Source: Clostridium putrefaciens
Lineage (GTDB): Bacteria > Bacillota > Clostridia > Clostridiales > Clostridiaceae
Length of the DNA: 64,000 nt
Direction of reading: 5' to 3'
NCBI RefSeq assembly: GCF_900461105.1
Contig: NZ_UFWZ01000001.1
Coordinates: 1,302,001 to 1,366,000 of the forward strand
The position numbers and the translations under genes are program-made. The notes beneath the pieces were generated by a model that saw only the letters and a list, made by a program, of their open reading frames with translations, did no database searches and was not told where the DNA came from. Below, one piece after another: positions 36,291 through 45,140 of this stretch (position 1 is its first letter; every line of letters starts with the position of its first letter).

Positions 36291-36702
36291 GACCCGAAGG
36301 GATAGAATATAGGCAATTAGGGACTATGAAACATAACATTTGCGATGTCTTAGCTCATAGAATGAAAGGCAGAAAAATGAGCTTGTCTATTAATGGAGCA
36401 GACAACTTATCTAAAATCCTAGCAGAAAAGTTTAGCAATAGATTATTTAGTACCTTGGATAAAATCTATAAAAACATTATACCTAATGACGTTATAGATA
36501 CTGTAATTCGTGAAATACCTTTATCCGCTTCCGCGGTTACTTTGGGAAGAAAGGTAATACAAAAATTGTGTGGATTAAAGGGATTTGGAGATCTTGGTTA
36601 CAATTAGAAATAAAAATGGGTAGGGTGAATTATAAATAAGCCATGTGAAATAATGGATGGTAAGTTAAATAAAATAGTTGCCAATTTTTACTTGACCCAA
36701 AC
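36291..36702 (+). mobile_element. 3' remnant of an ISLre2-type element
   Basis: From ACCCGAAGGG onward the DNA closely matches the right third of the intact element at 56.6-58.3 kb, including the non-coding tail to the end GACCCAAAC. It carries a 93-codon open frame. Relative to the intact copy, 72 bases between two CCGCGGTTA repeats are deleted in frame. The left part of the element is missing. Confidence 0.85.
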
Positions 36703-36898
36703 AGTTTATTTATGTAAAGTAAAAGTATGCTGTAATTGGTATTATATTCAGCAATTCTTTAAGTTTACATTTTTAGAATGCCATTACATGATATCTCCTA
36801 GCTCTATAAGATTTTTAGTGAAGTTCCTATAATTATTAATTATTGACAACGAGCTGTAGTGCATATAGCAACTAAGTTTTAACATTAAATTTTGTCTC

Positions 36899-38263
36899 TT
36901 GAGCACAGAGAAAAGAATGAATGCTTTTATGAAAGAATCAAAATTCAACGTATTTTTTAAAGATGAAGATGATAGTAAATTTGTATTATTTAACTCTCAG
37001 ACTACTGCGTTATGTATTATAAACCCGATAGAAATGAATACATTTAAGAATTTAAAATCAAAAGGTTTCCAAATGCATAATAATCATGTAGAAAAAGATT
37101 TTATCTCAGAATTGCAAAAAGGCGGTTTTTTAATTGATGATAATAGTAATGAAATTGAAACACTTAAATATTTACAAAAGGTTTCTCAATTTTCAACTGA
37201 TTCATTAAGTTTAACTATTGCTCCAACTATGGGTTGCAACTTTGGATGCAAATATTGTTATCAAGGAGACCATAACTCTTTTTCTAAAATGAGTCTAGAA
37301 ATACAAAATCAATTAATTAACTATGTTAAGAATCGTATGCCAAAAATTAGTTCTTTAGATGTAACATGGTATGGTGGAGAACCCTTATTAGCTATGGACA
37401 TTATTGAGCATCTTTCTTTAGAATTTTTACAATTATGTTCTGAGAATAATGTTACTTATAATGCATCTATTATCACAAATGGATATTACTTGACTAAAGA
37501 TATAGCTAGTAAATTTAATAGTCTTAAGATAAATTTTGCTCAAGTTACATTGGATGGAGATAAAGAATATCATGATAATAAGAGAACTTTAAAAAATGGT
37601 TCTGGTACTTTTGATAAAATAATTTCAAACTTAATTGACATAAAAGAAGTATTTCATAATATTTCTATCATAATAAACACTGATATCTATAATAAGGACC
37701 ATGTAGTGGAAATAATTGATATACTAAAACGTAATGATTTATTAGATATAGCTGTTCCATATCTAGGCTATATAGAACCAACTAATGATTTCTATGAATC
37801 TAATAACTGTCTATCTCCAGAAGAATTTTCTAATATTAATAATAACTTTTTTAATGAACTATCTAAAAATATAACTATAGATTTAATGGATTTATATCCT
37901 CATCCTAAATTAAACTCATGTTTAGCCGATTCTAATACTGGATATGTTATTGATCCATTAGGTAATATATTTAAATGTTGGTGTGATATAGGATTTGATG
38001 AATATTCTGTGGGAAATATAAATACTGGTGTGAAAAAATATGATAGAATTATAGATTATTTCAATTATAATGTATTCGCTGATGATAATTGTAGGAACTG
38101 TAACATTTCTCCTTTATGTCTTGGCGGATGTCCTCGCAAAAGGGTTGATAATAAAGAAAATCATTGTGATATTATTAAATATTCTCTGAAAGAAAAACTA
38201 TCAAATATAGTTAAATTTAAAAATATAGAGATAAAAAGCTTAGAGTTTTACTCGGCTAAATAA
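36899..38263 (+). CDS. Radical SAM/SPASM peptide maturase
   Basis: A protein of up to 454 residues. An N-terminal region (about 1-95) resembles a peptide-recognition domain. The radical SAM cluster motif CxxxCxxC is CNFGCKYC (Cys 113, 117, 120 counted from TTG 36899), followed by WYGGEPLLA and LDGDKEYHD. The C-terminal SPASM region has many cysteines (near residue 341, then CWCD, DNCRNCNISPLCLGGCP and HCD) for two extra Fe-S clusters. Such enzymes crosslink cysteines in ribosomal peptides. The next gene encodes an eight-Cys peptide, the likely substrate. It resembles maturases of clostridial Cys-rich bacteriocin-like peptides (CcpM/CLI_3235 type). The start is uncertain: TTG 36899 or ATG 36917. 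Confidence 0.9.
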   Translation: MSTEKRMNAFMKESKFNVFFKDEDDSKFVLFNSQTTALCIINPIEMNTFKNLKSKGFQMHNNHVEKDFISELQKGGFLIDDNSNEIETLKYLQKVSQFSTDSLSLTIAPTMGCNFGCKYCYQGDHNSFSKMSLEIQNQLINYVKNRMPKISSLDVTWYGGEPLLAMDIIEHLSLEFLQLCSENNVTYNASIITNGYYLTKDIASKFNSLKINFAQVTLDGDKEYHDNKRTLKNGSGTFDKIISNLIDIKEVFHNISIIINTDIYNKDHVVEIIDILKRNDLLDIAVPYLGYIEPTNDFYESNNCLSPEEFSNINNNFFNELSKNITIDLMDLYPHPKLNSCLADSNTGYVIDPLGNIFKCWCDIGFDEYSVGNINTGVKKYDRIIDYFNYNVFADDNCRNCNISPLCLGGCPRKRVDNKENHCDIIKYSLKEKLSNIVKFKNIEIKSLEFYSAK

Positions 38264-38283
38264 TTATTATACAATTAAAGAAA
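38257..38283 (+). repeat. 27-bp direct repeat, copy 1 (flanks precursor gene)
   Basis: This copy covers the stop of the maturase gene and the bases after it. It matches 38524-38550 at 25 of 27 positions; the two differences are T/C changes. The two copies are 267 bp apart and bracket the precursor gene. Confidence 0.8.
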
Positions 38284-38319
38284 TTTTTCTTTAAAATATA
38301 TTATATGAGGAGTGATTTT

Positions 38320-38526
38320 ATGCAATATCTAGTAGAAGGACAACCTCTCTCTGCTTCTGGCGACTGTTCCTGTTGGGTAAACATTCAGTCAAAGTGTGTT
38401 TTATGTAATGCTAAAGGATGTGGAAGTAATTCTGGGGGTTCAGTTAATGAACCTTGTCCTAGTCATTGCTATGGAAAAACCTGTTATCCAAGAGCAGATC
38501 CAGCAAAAATAAAAAAACTTTACTAA
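38320..38526 (+). CDS. Cys-rich RiPP precursor peptide
   Basis: A 68-residue peptide with eight cysteines at positions 16, 18, 26, 29, 34, 46, 50 and 55. The N-terminal part before the first Cys is only 15 residues (MQYLVEGQPLSASGD). A Gly/Ser/Asn-rich hinge (residues 33-43) splits two Cys-bearing halves, and the tail is basic (AKIKKLY). The frame can be read from ATG 38305, but that codon lies within the site ATGAGGAGTG; AGGAG serves ATG 38320. It lies 57 bases after the radical SAM gene and before the exporter. Cα- or non-alpha thioether crosslinks are the expected modification. No double-Gly leader site is present. Confidence 0.85.
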   Translation: MQYLVEGQPLSASGDCSCWVNIQSKCVLCNAKGCGSNSGGSVNEPCPSHCYGKTCYPRADPAKIKKLY

Positions 38527-38550
38527 ACAATTATTATATAATTAAAGAAA
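38524..38550 (+). repeat. 27-bp direct repeat, copy 2 (flanks precursor gene)
   Basis: It covers the stop codon of the precursor gene and downstream bases and matches 38257-38283. Recombination between the copies would remove or duplicate exactly one precursor gene. Confidence 0.8.
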
Positions 38551-38590
38551 AATCTAAAATAATATATATATATTATTTTAGATTTTTAAT
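38548..38590 (+). terminator. Hairpin between precursor and exporter genes
   Basis: A perfect 19-bp stem (38548-38566 with 38569-38587), A/T-rich, ends in TTTTT. It would keep the small precursor transcript abundant relative to the exporter and protease. Confidence 0.65.
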
Positions 38591-38613
38591 ATATTTGTTG
38601 AGAGGGATTTATA

Positions 38614-40233
38614 ATGTTTAAATTTATTATGAATTACATAAAGTTACACAAATTAAAATTTTTCTTATATTTATTAATAACATCATTTTTAATTATGTTA
38701 GGATTAATATCTCCATACTTAGAAAGTATATTCATAGATGGATTAATATATACCCCTAATTATAATTTTTTATTTAAAATAACAGTAACAATTTTAGTAG
38801 TAAGTTTAGTAAGTACAATCTTTGCGTATTTTCAAAACATATTATTATTGGAACTAAACACTAAAATTTCTTTTCAATTATCTAATGATATAATAAACCA
38901 CTTAAAAAAGGTTAGTGTCTTATACCTCGAACAATATGACTCTGCTTATTTAAGTAATAGAATAAATACTGACTGTAATACCATAATACCTTTTTTTTTA
39001 TCAAATGTTATCAAGATATTTAGCAACTTATTTATAATGTTGTTCTGTTTTATATGGCTAACTGTTCATTATGGTCTGTCTTTAATATTGTTAATTTCTT
39101 GTATCTTGCCCATGTATATATTATTGTATATTTCCTTAAAAAAGCCTTTATACAACAGAAATTTAGATTTACTAGAAAAACAAAGTGGATTTTTTGCTAC
39201 TCTTAATAGGATATTTAGAAATCTTAAAAATATAAAAACTAAAGTTTTATTTACTGAGACTGAAGATTTATATAAAAGTAGTTTCTCTTCATTATTTAAA
39301 TCAATAATCTCATTTAATAAAATTTCATATGTATTTTTTTCATTAAATAATCTTTGCAACTCTTTTCTTCATATACTTATAATTATATTTGTCGGTATAA
39401 AAATAATTAAAGGTGAAGTAACACTCGGTGAATTTACTCTTATTAGCTCTTATTCTAGTATGATAGTCTCTTCAATAAACTATTATTTATCATTAGGGGA
39501 AGATTATCAAGTTTCTAAAGCTTCCTATTTAAGATTGAAGGAATTTATTAATATTGACATTGAAATAAATGATATTGAAATAATTAATTCAATAGATAAT
39601 ATTACTATCACAGATTTAAGTTTCTTTTATAATGCTGATGAAAATTTAATAAATAAATTTTCATATACCTTTAAAAAAGGATTTACATATGCGTTAACAG
39701 GATGTAACGGTGCTGGTAAAAGTACTTTAATTGATTTAATATTGGGTGTATTAAATGAAAACTATTCTGGGGATATATGCTATAACGGTGTTAACATAAA
39801 ATCTTTAGATATGTATACTATTCGTAAAAACTTAACGTTTATTGTTGAACAAGATCCATATTTGAGTATGGACACAATATATAATAATTTAACTTCTAAT
39901 ATTAAAACAATTAATTGTGATAGCATTAATTATCTTCTACAAGTTTTCCATTTACAAAAAGCAATTGATTCTTTTCCAAATGGAATTGAAACTATTATAA
40001 ATGATAATATAAAAAATTTATCTGGAGGTGAAAGACAGAAAATTTCCATTATTAATTCAATATTAAGTCAAGCAGACTTAATTATATTAGATGAGCCTAC
40101 TTCTGCTTTAGATATATCCAGTTCAACTAATTTAAAAAGCATTTTAAATCAATTAAAATTTAACAAAATAATTATTATAGTATCTCATGATGAAGATTTT
40201 TACAATATATGTGATTATATAATTAAACTTTAA
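38614..40233 (+). CDS. ABC exporter (permease-ATPase fusion) of the RiPP cluster
   Basis: A 539-residue half-transporter. Six hydrophobic helices fill residues 10-300. The ATPase domain has Walker A GCNGAGKST (near 363), the signature LSGGERQKISI, Walker B LIILDEPTSALD and the switch VSHDEDF. There is no C39 peptidase domain at the N-terminus, so it does not itself cut a leader. It should export the modified peptide or confer immunity. RBS GAGAGGG precedes the ATG. The protease gene follows after 16 bases. Confidence 0.88.
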   Translation: MFKFIMNYIKLHKLKFFLYLLITSFLIMLGLISPYLESIFIDGLIYTPNYNFLFKITVTILVVSLVSTIFAYFQNILLLELNTKISFQLSNDIINHLKKVSVLYLEQYDSAYLSNRINTDCNTIIPFFLSNVIKIFSNLFIMLFCFIWLTVHYGLSLILLISCILPMYILLYISLKKPLYNRNLDLLEKQSGFFATLNRIFRNLKNIKTKVLFTETEDLYKSSFSSLFKSIISFNKISYVFFSLNNLCNSFLHILIIIFVGIKIIKGEVTLGEFTLISSYSSMIVSSINYYLSLGEDYQVSKASYLRLKEFINIDIEINDIEIINSIDNITITDLSFFYNADENLINKFSYTFKKGFTYALTGCNGAGKSTLIDLILGVLNENYSGDICYNGVNIKSLDMYTIRKNLTFIVEQDPYLSMDTIYNNLTSNIKTINCDSINYLLQVFHLQKAIDSFPNGIETIINDNIKNLSGGERQKISIINSILSQADLIILDEPTSALDISSSTNLKSILNQLKFNKIIIIVSHDEDFYNICDYIIKL

Positions 40234-40249
40234 TTTTAAGGAGTTATCT

Positions 40250-40795
40250 ATGAATAGAAAAAACAAGATTTTAATATTTGTTTTTGCAATACTTATTCCA
40301 TTATTCCATGAAAGTGCTCATTGGTTAGGATATTATATAGATGGAATATCTGCTACATTTAAATATGGAATAACTTATACGTATGGTGGGAAAAAAGGTT
40401 TCTATGGAGTTTTATTTGGACCCTTATTAAATTTTTTTTTATCAGTTATAGCCTTTTTTATTTCTTATATTGATAAACAAAATAGAACTTATTGGTATAT
40501 CATTTCTTTAACTTCAAGTATTAGCCGTTTCTTTAATTGCGTACTGATTTTATTTATGTCATTATTTAATAAGAACGTGATTTTATTAAATGATGAAGGA
40601 AAAATTTCAGAATTGTTTAGGTTACCTTCTTACTCTCTATATATAGTTTCGATAATAGTATACATATTACTTTTTGCAATAATATGTATACATATTGAGG
40701 ATAATAAACTTTTTAAAGAAATTACATTTAGAATATTTATATATACATTTTTTATTTCACTTATTATAATTTGTTATCAATTTTTATTGGCCTAA
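40250..40795 (+). CDS. M50-like membrane metalloprotease of the RiPP cluster
   Basis: A 181-residue protein with about five membrane helices. The first helix carries the zinc protease motif LFHESAHWLG (HESAH, residues 20-24), and GPLLNFFLS near residue 58 matches the second conserved segment of M50 site-2-type proteases. A separate LDG motif is not obvious. It may cut the precursor leader within the membrane or take part in immunity. RBS AAGGAG lies just before the ATG. It is the last gene of the cassette. Confidence 0.75.
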   Translation: MNRKNKILIFVFAILIPLFHESAHWLGYYIDGISATFKYGITYTYGGKKGFYGVLFGPLLNFFLSVIAFFISYIDKQNRTYWYIISLTSSISRFFNCVLILFMSLFNKNVILLNDEGKISELFRLPSYSLYIVSIIVYILLFAIICIHIEDNKLFKEITFRIFIYTFFISLIIICYQFLLA

Positions 40796-40796
40796 A

Positions 40797-40960
40797 CCAA
40801 AATGATATAGGAAGAAAATCTTCTTCGTAAATGCTTTGCAGTATAATAACTAAAGCACGTTGAACTATTTTATTTTCTAAAACAAGAATGCCAGTGGCCT
40901 CGTTTTATCATTTCGTGCTTTAGGTATATAGAAAGATTGTCACTTTGTTCCCATCAACTA
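40797..40960 (-). pseudogene. Group II intron-type reverse transcriptase scrap
   Basis: On the minus strand one frame reads LVLENKIVQRALVIILQ, then SIYEEDFLPISF, matching the conserved LRPLGIP-KDKIVQ-AL-----IYE--F block of LtrA-type reverse transcriptases. Sequence further upstream on that strand is frameshifted. Everything else is gone. It lies at the end of the RiPP cassette. Confidence 0.55.
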
Positions 40961-41039
40961 CCTCGTGGGTCAATAAAACGGTTAAAAAGGTTTTATTATT
41001 GGCTTTATAAAACCTATAAGTTTAAATAAAGCACCATTA

Positions 41040-41948
41040 ATGAAATTAGGTATTATTAAGATAGATGAAGAAAATCATATATGTATTATACATATTATTT
41101 CAGATGGAACCTCTGTAGATTTATTGTTAAATGAATTCTGTGCAGCTTATAAGGGTGAGAATGTACAAGATGTAAAAGTTCAATATAAATATTTCGTTGT
41201 TTGGCAAAAGAATTTGTTAAGTAATGAAAATATGAAAGATAAAGAAAAATATTGGTTAGGCGATTTTAAAGAATTCATACCTAAAGTAGTTTTACTTACA
41301 GATAGAATTAAGGATTTAAGTAAACCTTATAATGGAGATAGTATAGTATATAAGTTATCTGATGAAATTGTAATAAAAATGAAAAAAGTTGTTGCAGTTG
41401 AAGGTATAACTATGCATAATTTAGTATTTGCTGATTACTCTTTATTATTGAATATATATTCAGAACAAAAAGATATAGAAGACCTTAAAAAGTTTTTAAA
41501 AGCCAAGTTACCTGAATATATGATACCAACTTATTTTATTATATTAGCTTTTGAAACGGACTATCCAAGAGGGGAGATTCAAAGCTTTAAAGGTGATGTA
41601 ATGGAATTTAGTGTTGGAGAAGAGTTATATAAATCTTTAGTAAATACAACCTAAAAAACACATACAACTATGCATATGATATTGTTTTCAGCATATAGTG
41701 ATCTACTTGTCATGTATACAAATCAAGATGATTTAATTATTGGAATACCGGTAGTTGGAAGAAATCATAAAGATTTAGAAGATATAATTGGAATGCTTGT
41801 AAATACATTACCAATAAGACGTTATCCAAACCCAAATAAATACTTTAGTGATTTTTTACATGAAAATAAGAATAATTTATTAGATTTCTATAATTATCAA
41901 GATGCAAATATTAGTACATTGATAGATAAATTAGGGGTAAAGAAATAG
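41040..41948 (+). pseudogene. Collapsed NRPS gene (condensation/adenylation fragments)
   Basis: The first frame (to 41654) has a condensation-domain segment with IIHIISDGTSVDLLLNEF, where the catalytic HHxxxDG has lost its first His, and KYWLGDF. It then joins directly to DLKKFLKAKLPEYMIPTYFI, the end of an adenylation domain, and then to another condensation segment. After a stop, 41670-41948 continues the condensation domain (DLIIGIPVVGRNHKDLEDIIGMLVNTLPIR). This is a multi-domain synthetase reduced by internal deletions to about 300 codons. Confidence 0.8.
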
Positions 41949-42057
41949 ATAAATAGAAGTACTATGGTAGGGACAATATAGATAGGCTATACTAAATGGG
42001 ACAAGTAAATTCCGAACAATGGTATAATATAAATATATATCATGGGGAGGAATTTAA

Positions 42058-43187
42058 ATGGCAAAGCATTATGAAGAAGCATTTAAAAAGCAAATAGTAG
42101 CTTTATATAATAATGGAAAGACATTAGCAGATATTAATAAGGAATATGGAATAGCTAAATTTACAGTTAAAACATGGATTGAAAGGTATAATACTTCAGG
42201 TTCATTTGATGTTAATGATAATAGAACTGAGGAAGAAATAGAATTAATTAAATTAAGAAAACAAGTAAAACAGCTTGAAATGGAAAATGATATTTAAAAG
42301 CAGGCAGCATTAATACTAGGCAGAAAGTAGATCTAATTATCTCAAATAGAGATAAATACAGTATTAATGCAATGTGTAAACTTCTTAAGATCCCAAGAAG
42401 TCTTGTATACTATCACCTTAAAAACAGAGGAAATACAGATAAGATTTCTGAAGAAGAAGTAAAATTAGAGAATATGGTAATTAAGCTATTTATAGAAAGT
42501 AGAAATAATTATGGTTCTAGAAAAATAAGAAAACAATTACAAAGATAAGGGGTAATTGCATCAAGAAGAAAGATATCACAAATTATGGAGAAATATTCTC
42601 TAGTATCTAGTTATACTGTAGCCCAATACAAAGTTCATAGAAAAGGATGTAATGAAGATAATATCCCAAATACAGTCAATAGAGAATTTAAAGATAGAGA
42701 AAAATTAGAAGTTGTGGTAAGTGACCTTACTTATGTAAGGGTCAATAAAAAATGGTCATATATATGCACATTACTTGATTTGTATAATAGAGAAATCATA
42801 GGCTTCAGTGCTGGACCTAAAAAGGATGCCAATTTATTATACCAAGCTTTTCTAAATTATAAATATCCTTTAACAGATATAAAGATATTTCACACCGATA
42901 GGGGTAATGAATTTAAGAACAAAACTATAGATGAGGTTATAAACATCTTTGAAATAGAAAGGTCTTTAAGCAACAAAGGTTGCCCTTATGATAATGCAGC
43001 AGCAGAAAGCTTGTTTAATACAATAAAAACAGAATTTGCAAAAGAAAGGGATTTTGATAACATTAATATATTGAGATTAGAGTTTGGAGGTTATATAAAT
43101 TGGTATAATAACCATAGATTGCATGGTTCTCTGAATTATTTAACACCAATGGAATATAAGGAGAAAATGAGGTTAGAAGTACAGTAG
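42058..43187 (+). pseudogene. IS3-family element with two nonsense mutations
   Basis: OrfA (42058-42297) begins MAKHYEEAFKKQIVALYNNG and ends early at a TAA before the expected KQAALILGRK. OrfB in the adjacent frame runs from about 42300 with SINAMCKLLKIPRSLVYYHL, is cut by TAA at about 42549, and resumes through the integrase core (VSDLTYVRV, FHTDRGNEF, CPYDNAAAESLF). The two-frame layout is that of IS3 elements using -1 frameshifting. All three DDE residues remain, but the stops should prevent transposition. Confidence 0.8.
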
Positions 43188-43200
43188 TTTGAGAATAAAG

Positions 43201-43327
43201 TTCCCTATGAATTTGTAACTACATAAGAAGATTGCATTTGGTTCTGTCGAGGGCGAGCGTAGCGAGTGCATTTACCCTTGAGCGAATCAAAGAAGCAATC
43301 TTACAATTACAAATAAATTCATAGGAA
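43201..43327. repeat. 127-bp imperfect palindrome between two IS elements
   Basis: TTCCCTATGAATTTGTAA near 43201 pairs with the inverse segment ending ATTCATAGGAA at 43327. The pairing continues inward through AAGATTGC/GCAATCTT, TTTGGTTC/GAATCAAA and TCGAGGG/CCCTTGA to a GC-rich tip (CGAGCGTAGCGAG). It contains no gene. It could be a miniature transposable element or a structured RNA. Confidence 0.55.
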
Positions 43328-43459
43328 TTCAAATATATTGTTCGGAAAAAAGTTGTCCAAAAAGGTGTTGACATATCAAATGAAGAATTAAACATTTTTA
43401 CATATTTCATTATATTGTGTGTAAAAACACTAATTATATTCCAATACATAAAAAAATCA

Positions 43460-45133
43460 TGTTAATTGAAAAGTTAACTTCCGTTTTTATTTGTAAACAG
43501 AAGTTAGTTTTGCAAGGTGTTTGATATAATTAAATTAATTGATATTTGTCCTGAGCATATTAGGAGGAGTAATTATGTCAAATAATAAGTTATGCAAAGG
43601 AAAACACCTTAGAATAGAAGATCGCTTTATAATTGAATATGGGTTAGATCAAAATTACACTTTAAAAGAAATTGCTGAAAGAGTTAAGAAGGACCCAACT
43701 ACTATCTCTAAGGAGATTAAGCGAAATAGATTTCTTAAAGCAAATAAGCTAAAAGAAAACGATCTACAATCATGCCAACACCGAAGAAGTTGTACTAAGA
43801 CAAACTTGTGTACTAGTAACTGTGGCAAGCAGTGTAAGAAATGTAGATTTATAAACTGTTACAGGACTTGTAATGAATATTCAATCAAGAAGTGCTCTAA
43901 ACTTAACCGATACCCGTATGTTTGCAACAGTTGTAGCACAGTTACTACGTGTACCGGTGAAAAGAGCTATTATAAAGCTAAAGTTGTAGATACACAGTAT
44001 AAAGAACTTTTAGCATTCTCTAGAGAAGGACTTAATATAACTTCAAAAGAACTAAAAAATATGGATGAAGTAATATCACCACTTATTTTAAAAGGACAAT
44101 CAATATCTCATATTTTCACTCATCATAAAGATGAAATAAATTGTTGTGAAAGAACGTTATACTATTATTTTGATAAAAATGCTTTTACAGCAAGAAACAT
44201 TGATTTGCCTAGAAAAGTGAAATATAAACCTAGAAAGAAATCTACACCTCCTGTAATTAGAGAATCTACTGATAGAATTGGCAGAACCTTTGATGACTTT
44301 GTTAAGTTTATTGAGGATAATCCTAATATTCCTGTAGTAGAGATGGATACTGTCCACGGCACACGAAGTGGCAAAGTTCTCTTAACATTCTTTTTTAGAA
44401 ATTGTTCATTAATGTTAGCATTTCTCATTGATAGTTGTAGTCAATTATCTGTAAAAGAAGTCATAGACACTCTGTATGAGGTGTTAGGCCATGAAATATT
44501 TAATCGTAGCTTTCCTATTATTCTAACGGATAACGGCTCCGAATTTAAAAAACCTGAAGGTTTAGAATTAGATGCTGAGGGAAATCAAAGAACTAAAATA
44601 TTCTATTGTAACCCTATGGCTTCTTATCAGAAGCCGCACGTAGAAAAGAATCATGAATACATAAGGTATATAATACCTAAAGGAAAATCTTTTAGTAATC
44701 GTACTCAAGAAGATATTACCTTAATGATAAATCATATTAATAGTACAGCAAGAGCCAGTTTAAACGGAAACACACCATTCAAACTAGCCCAAATGTTATT
44801 AGATGATTCGTTACTAGAGAAGCTATCTTTAGAACATATCCCAGCAGATGAAGTACATTTAAAACCTGCACTTTTTTAAAAATAAGATATCAAAAATCTA
44901 GGGCAAGTATCAGCGGAATTTAATCATGCAAACTTGAAGCAAACGGAACTTAGTTTTGCAAGCCAATTCCGTAGGCTTAATAAGCATGTCTAAAAACCCT
45001 TGAAAAACGATTATCTTATAAGAATTATAGCTTATTTTAGGTGTTTTGGCCACTAGATTTAAGTCTCAAAACTGACTTTACCCTTGCAGTTACAATAGTT
45101 TACCCGAAACGGAAGTTAGTTTTTCATTCAACC
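43460..45133 (+). mobile_element. IS30-family insertion sequence, complete
   Basis: A 1674-bp element. The left end TGTTAATTGAAAAGTTAACT and the inverse of the right end GGTTGAATGAAAAACTAACT continue into the shared TCCGTTT, giving a 27-bp imperfect inverted repeat. The identical 13-bp sequence CATAAAAAAATCA flanks it at 43447-43459 and 45134-45146. It contains one intact transposase gene. Confidence 0.8.
43575..44879 (+). CDS. IS30-family transposase
   Basis: A 434-residue DDE transposase. The N-terminal helix-turn-helix reads HLRIEDRFIIEYGLDQ, then TLKEIAERVKKDPTTISKEI. A Cys-rich segment (many CxxC-like pairs, residues 60-125) could bind zinc. The catalytic core has VEMDTVHG (first Asp), ILTDNGSEF (second Asp) and PHVEKNHEYIR (Glu). 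ATG 43575 follows AGGAGGAGT. The frame is intact and the element's ends are well preserved, so it may still be mobile. Confidence 0.92.
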   Translation: MSNNKLCKGKHLRIEDRFIIEYGLDQNYTLKEIAERVKKDPTTISKEIKRNRFLKANKLKENDLQSCQHRRSCTKTNLCTSNCGKQCKKCRFINCYRTCNEYSIKKCSKLNRYPYVCNSCSTVTTCTGEKSYYKAKVVDTQYKELLAFSREGLNITSKELKNMDEVISPLILKGQSISHIFTHHKDEINCCERTLYYYFDKNAFTARNIDLPRKVKYKPRKKSTPPVIRESTDRIGRTFDDFVKFIEDNPNIPVVEMDTVHGTRSGKVLLTFFFRNCSLMLAFLIDSCSQLSVKEVIDTLYEVLGHEIFNRSFPIILTDNGSEFKKPEGLELDAEGNQRTKIFYCNPMASYQKPHVEKNHEYIRYIIPKGKSFSNRTQEDITLMINHINSTARASLNGNTPFKLAQMLLDDSLLEKLSLEHIPADEVHLKPALF

Positions 45134-45140
45134 CATAAAA

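Noticed and set aside
38257-38550. CRISPR-like array from the two 27-bp repeats
   Set aside because: There are only two copies, with a coding gene between them and no cas genes; it is a flanking duplication.
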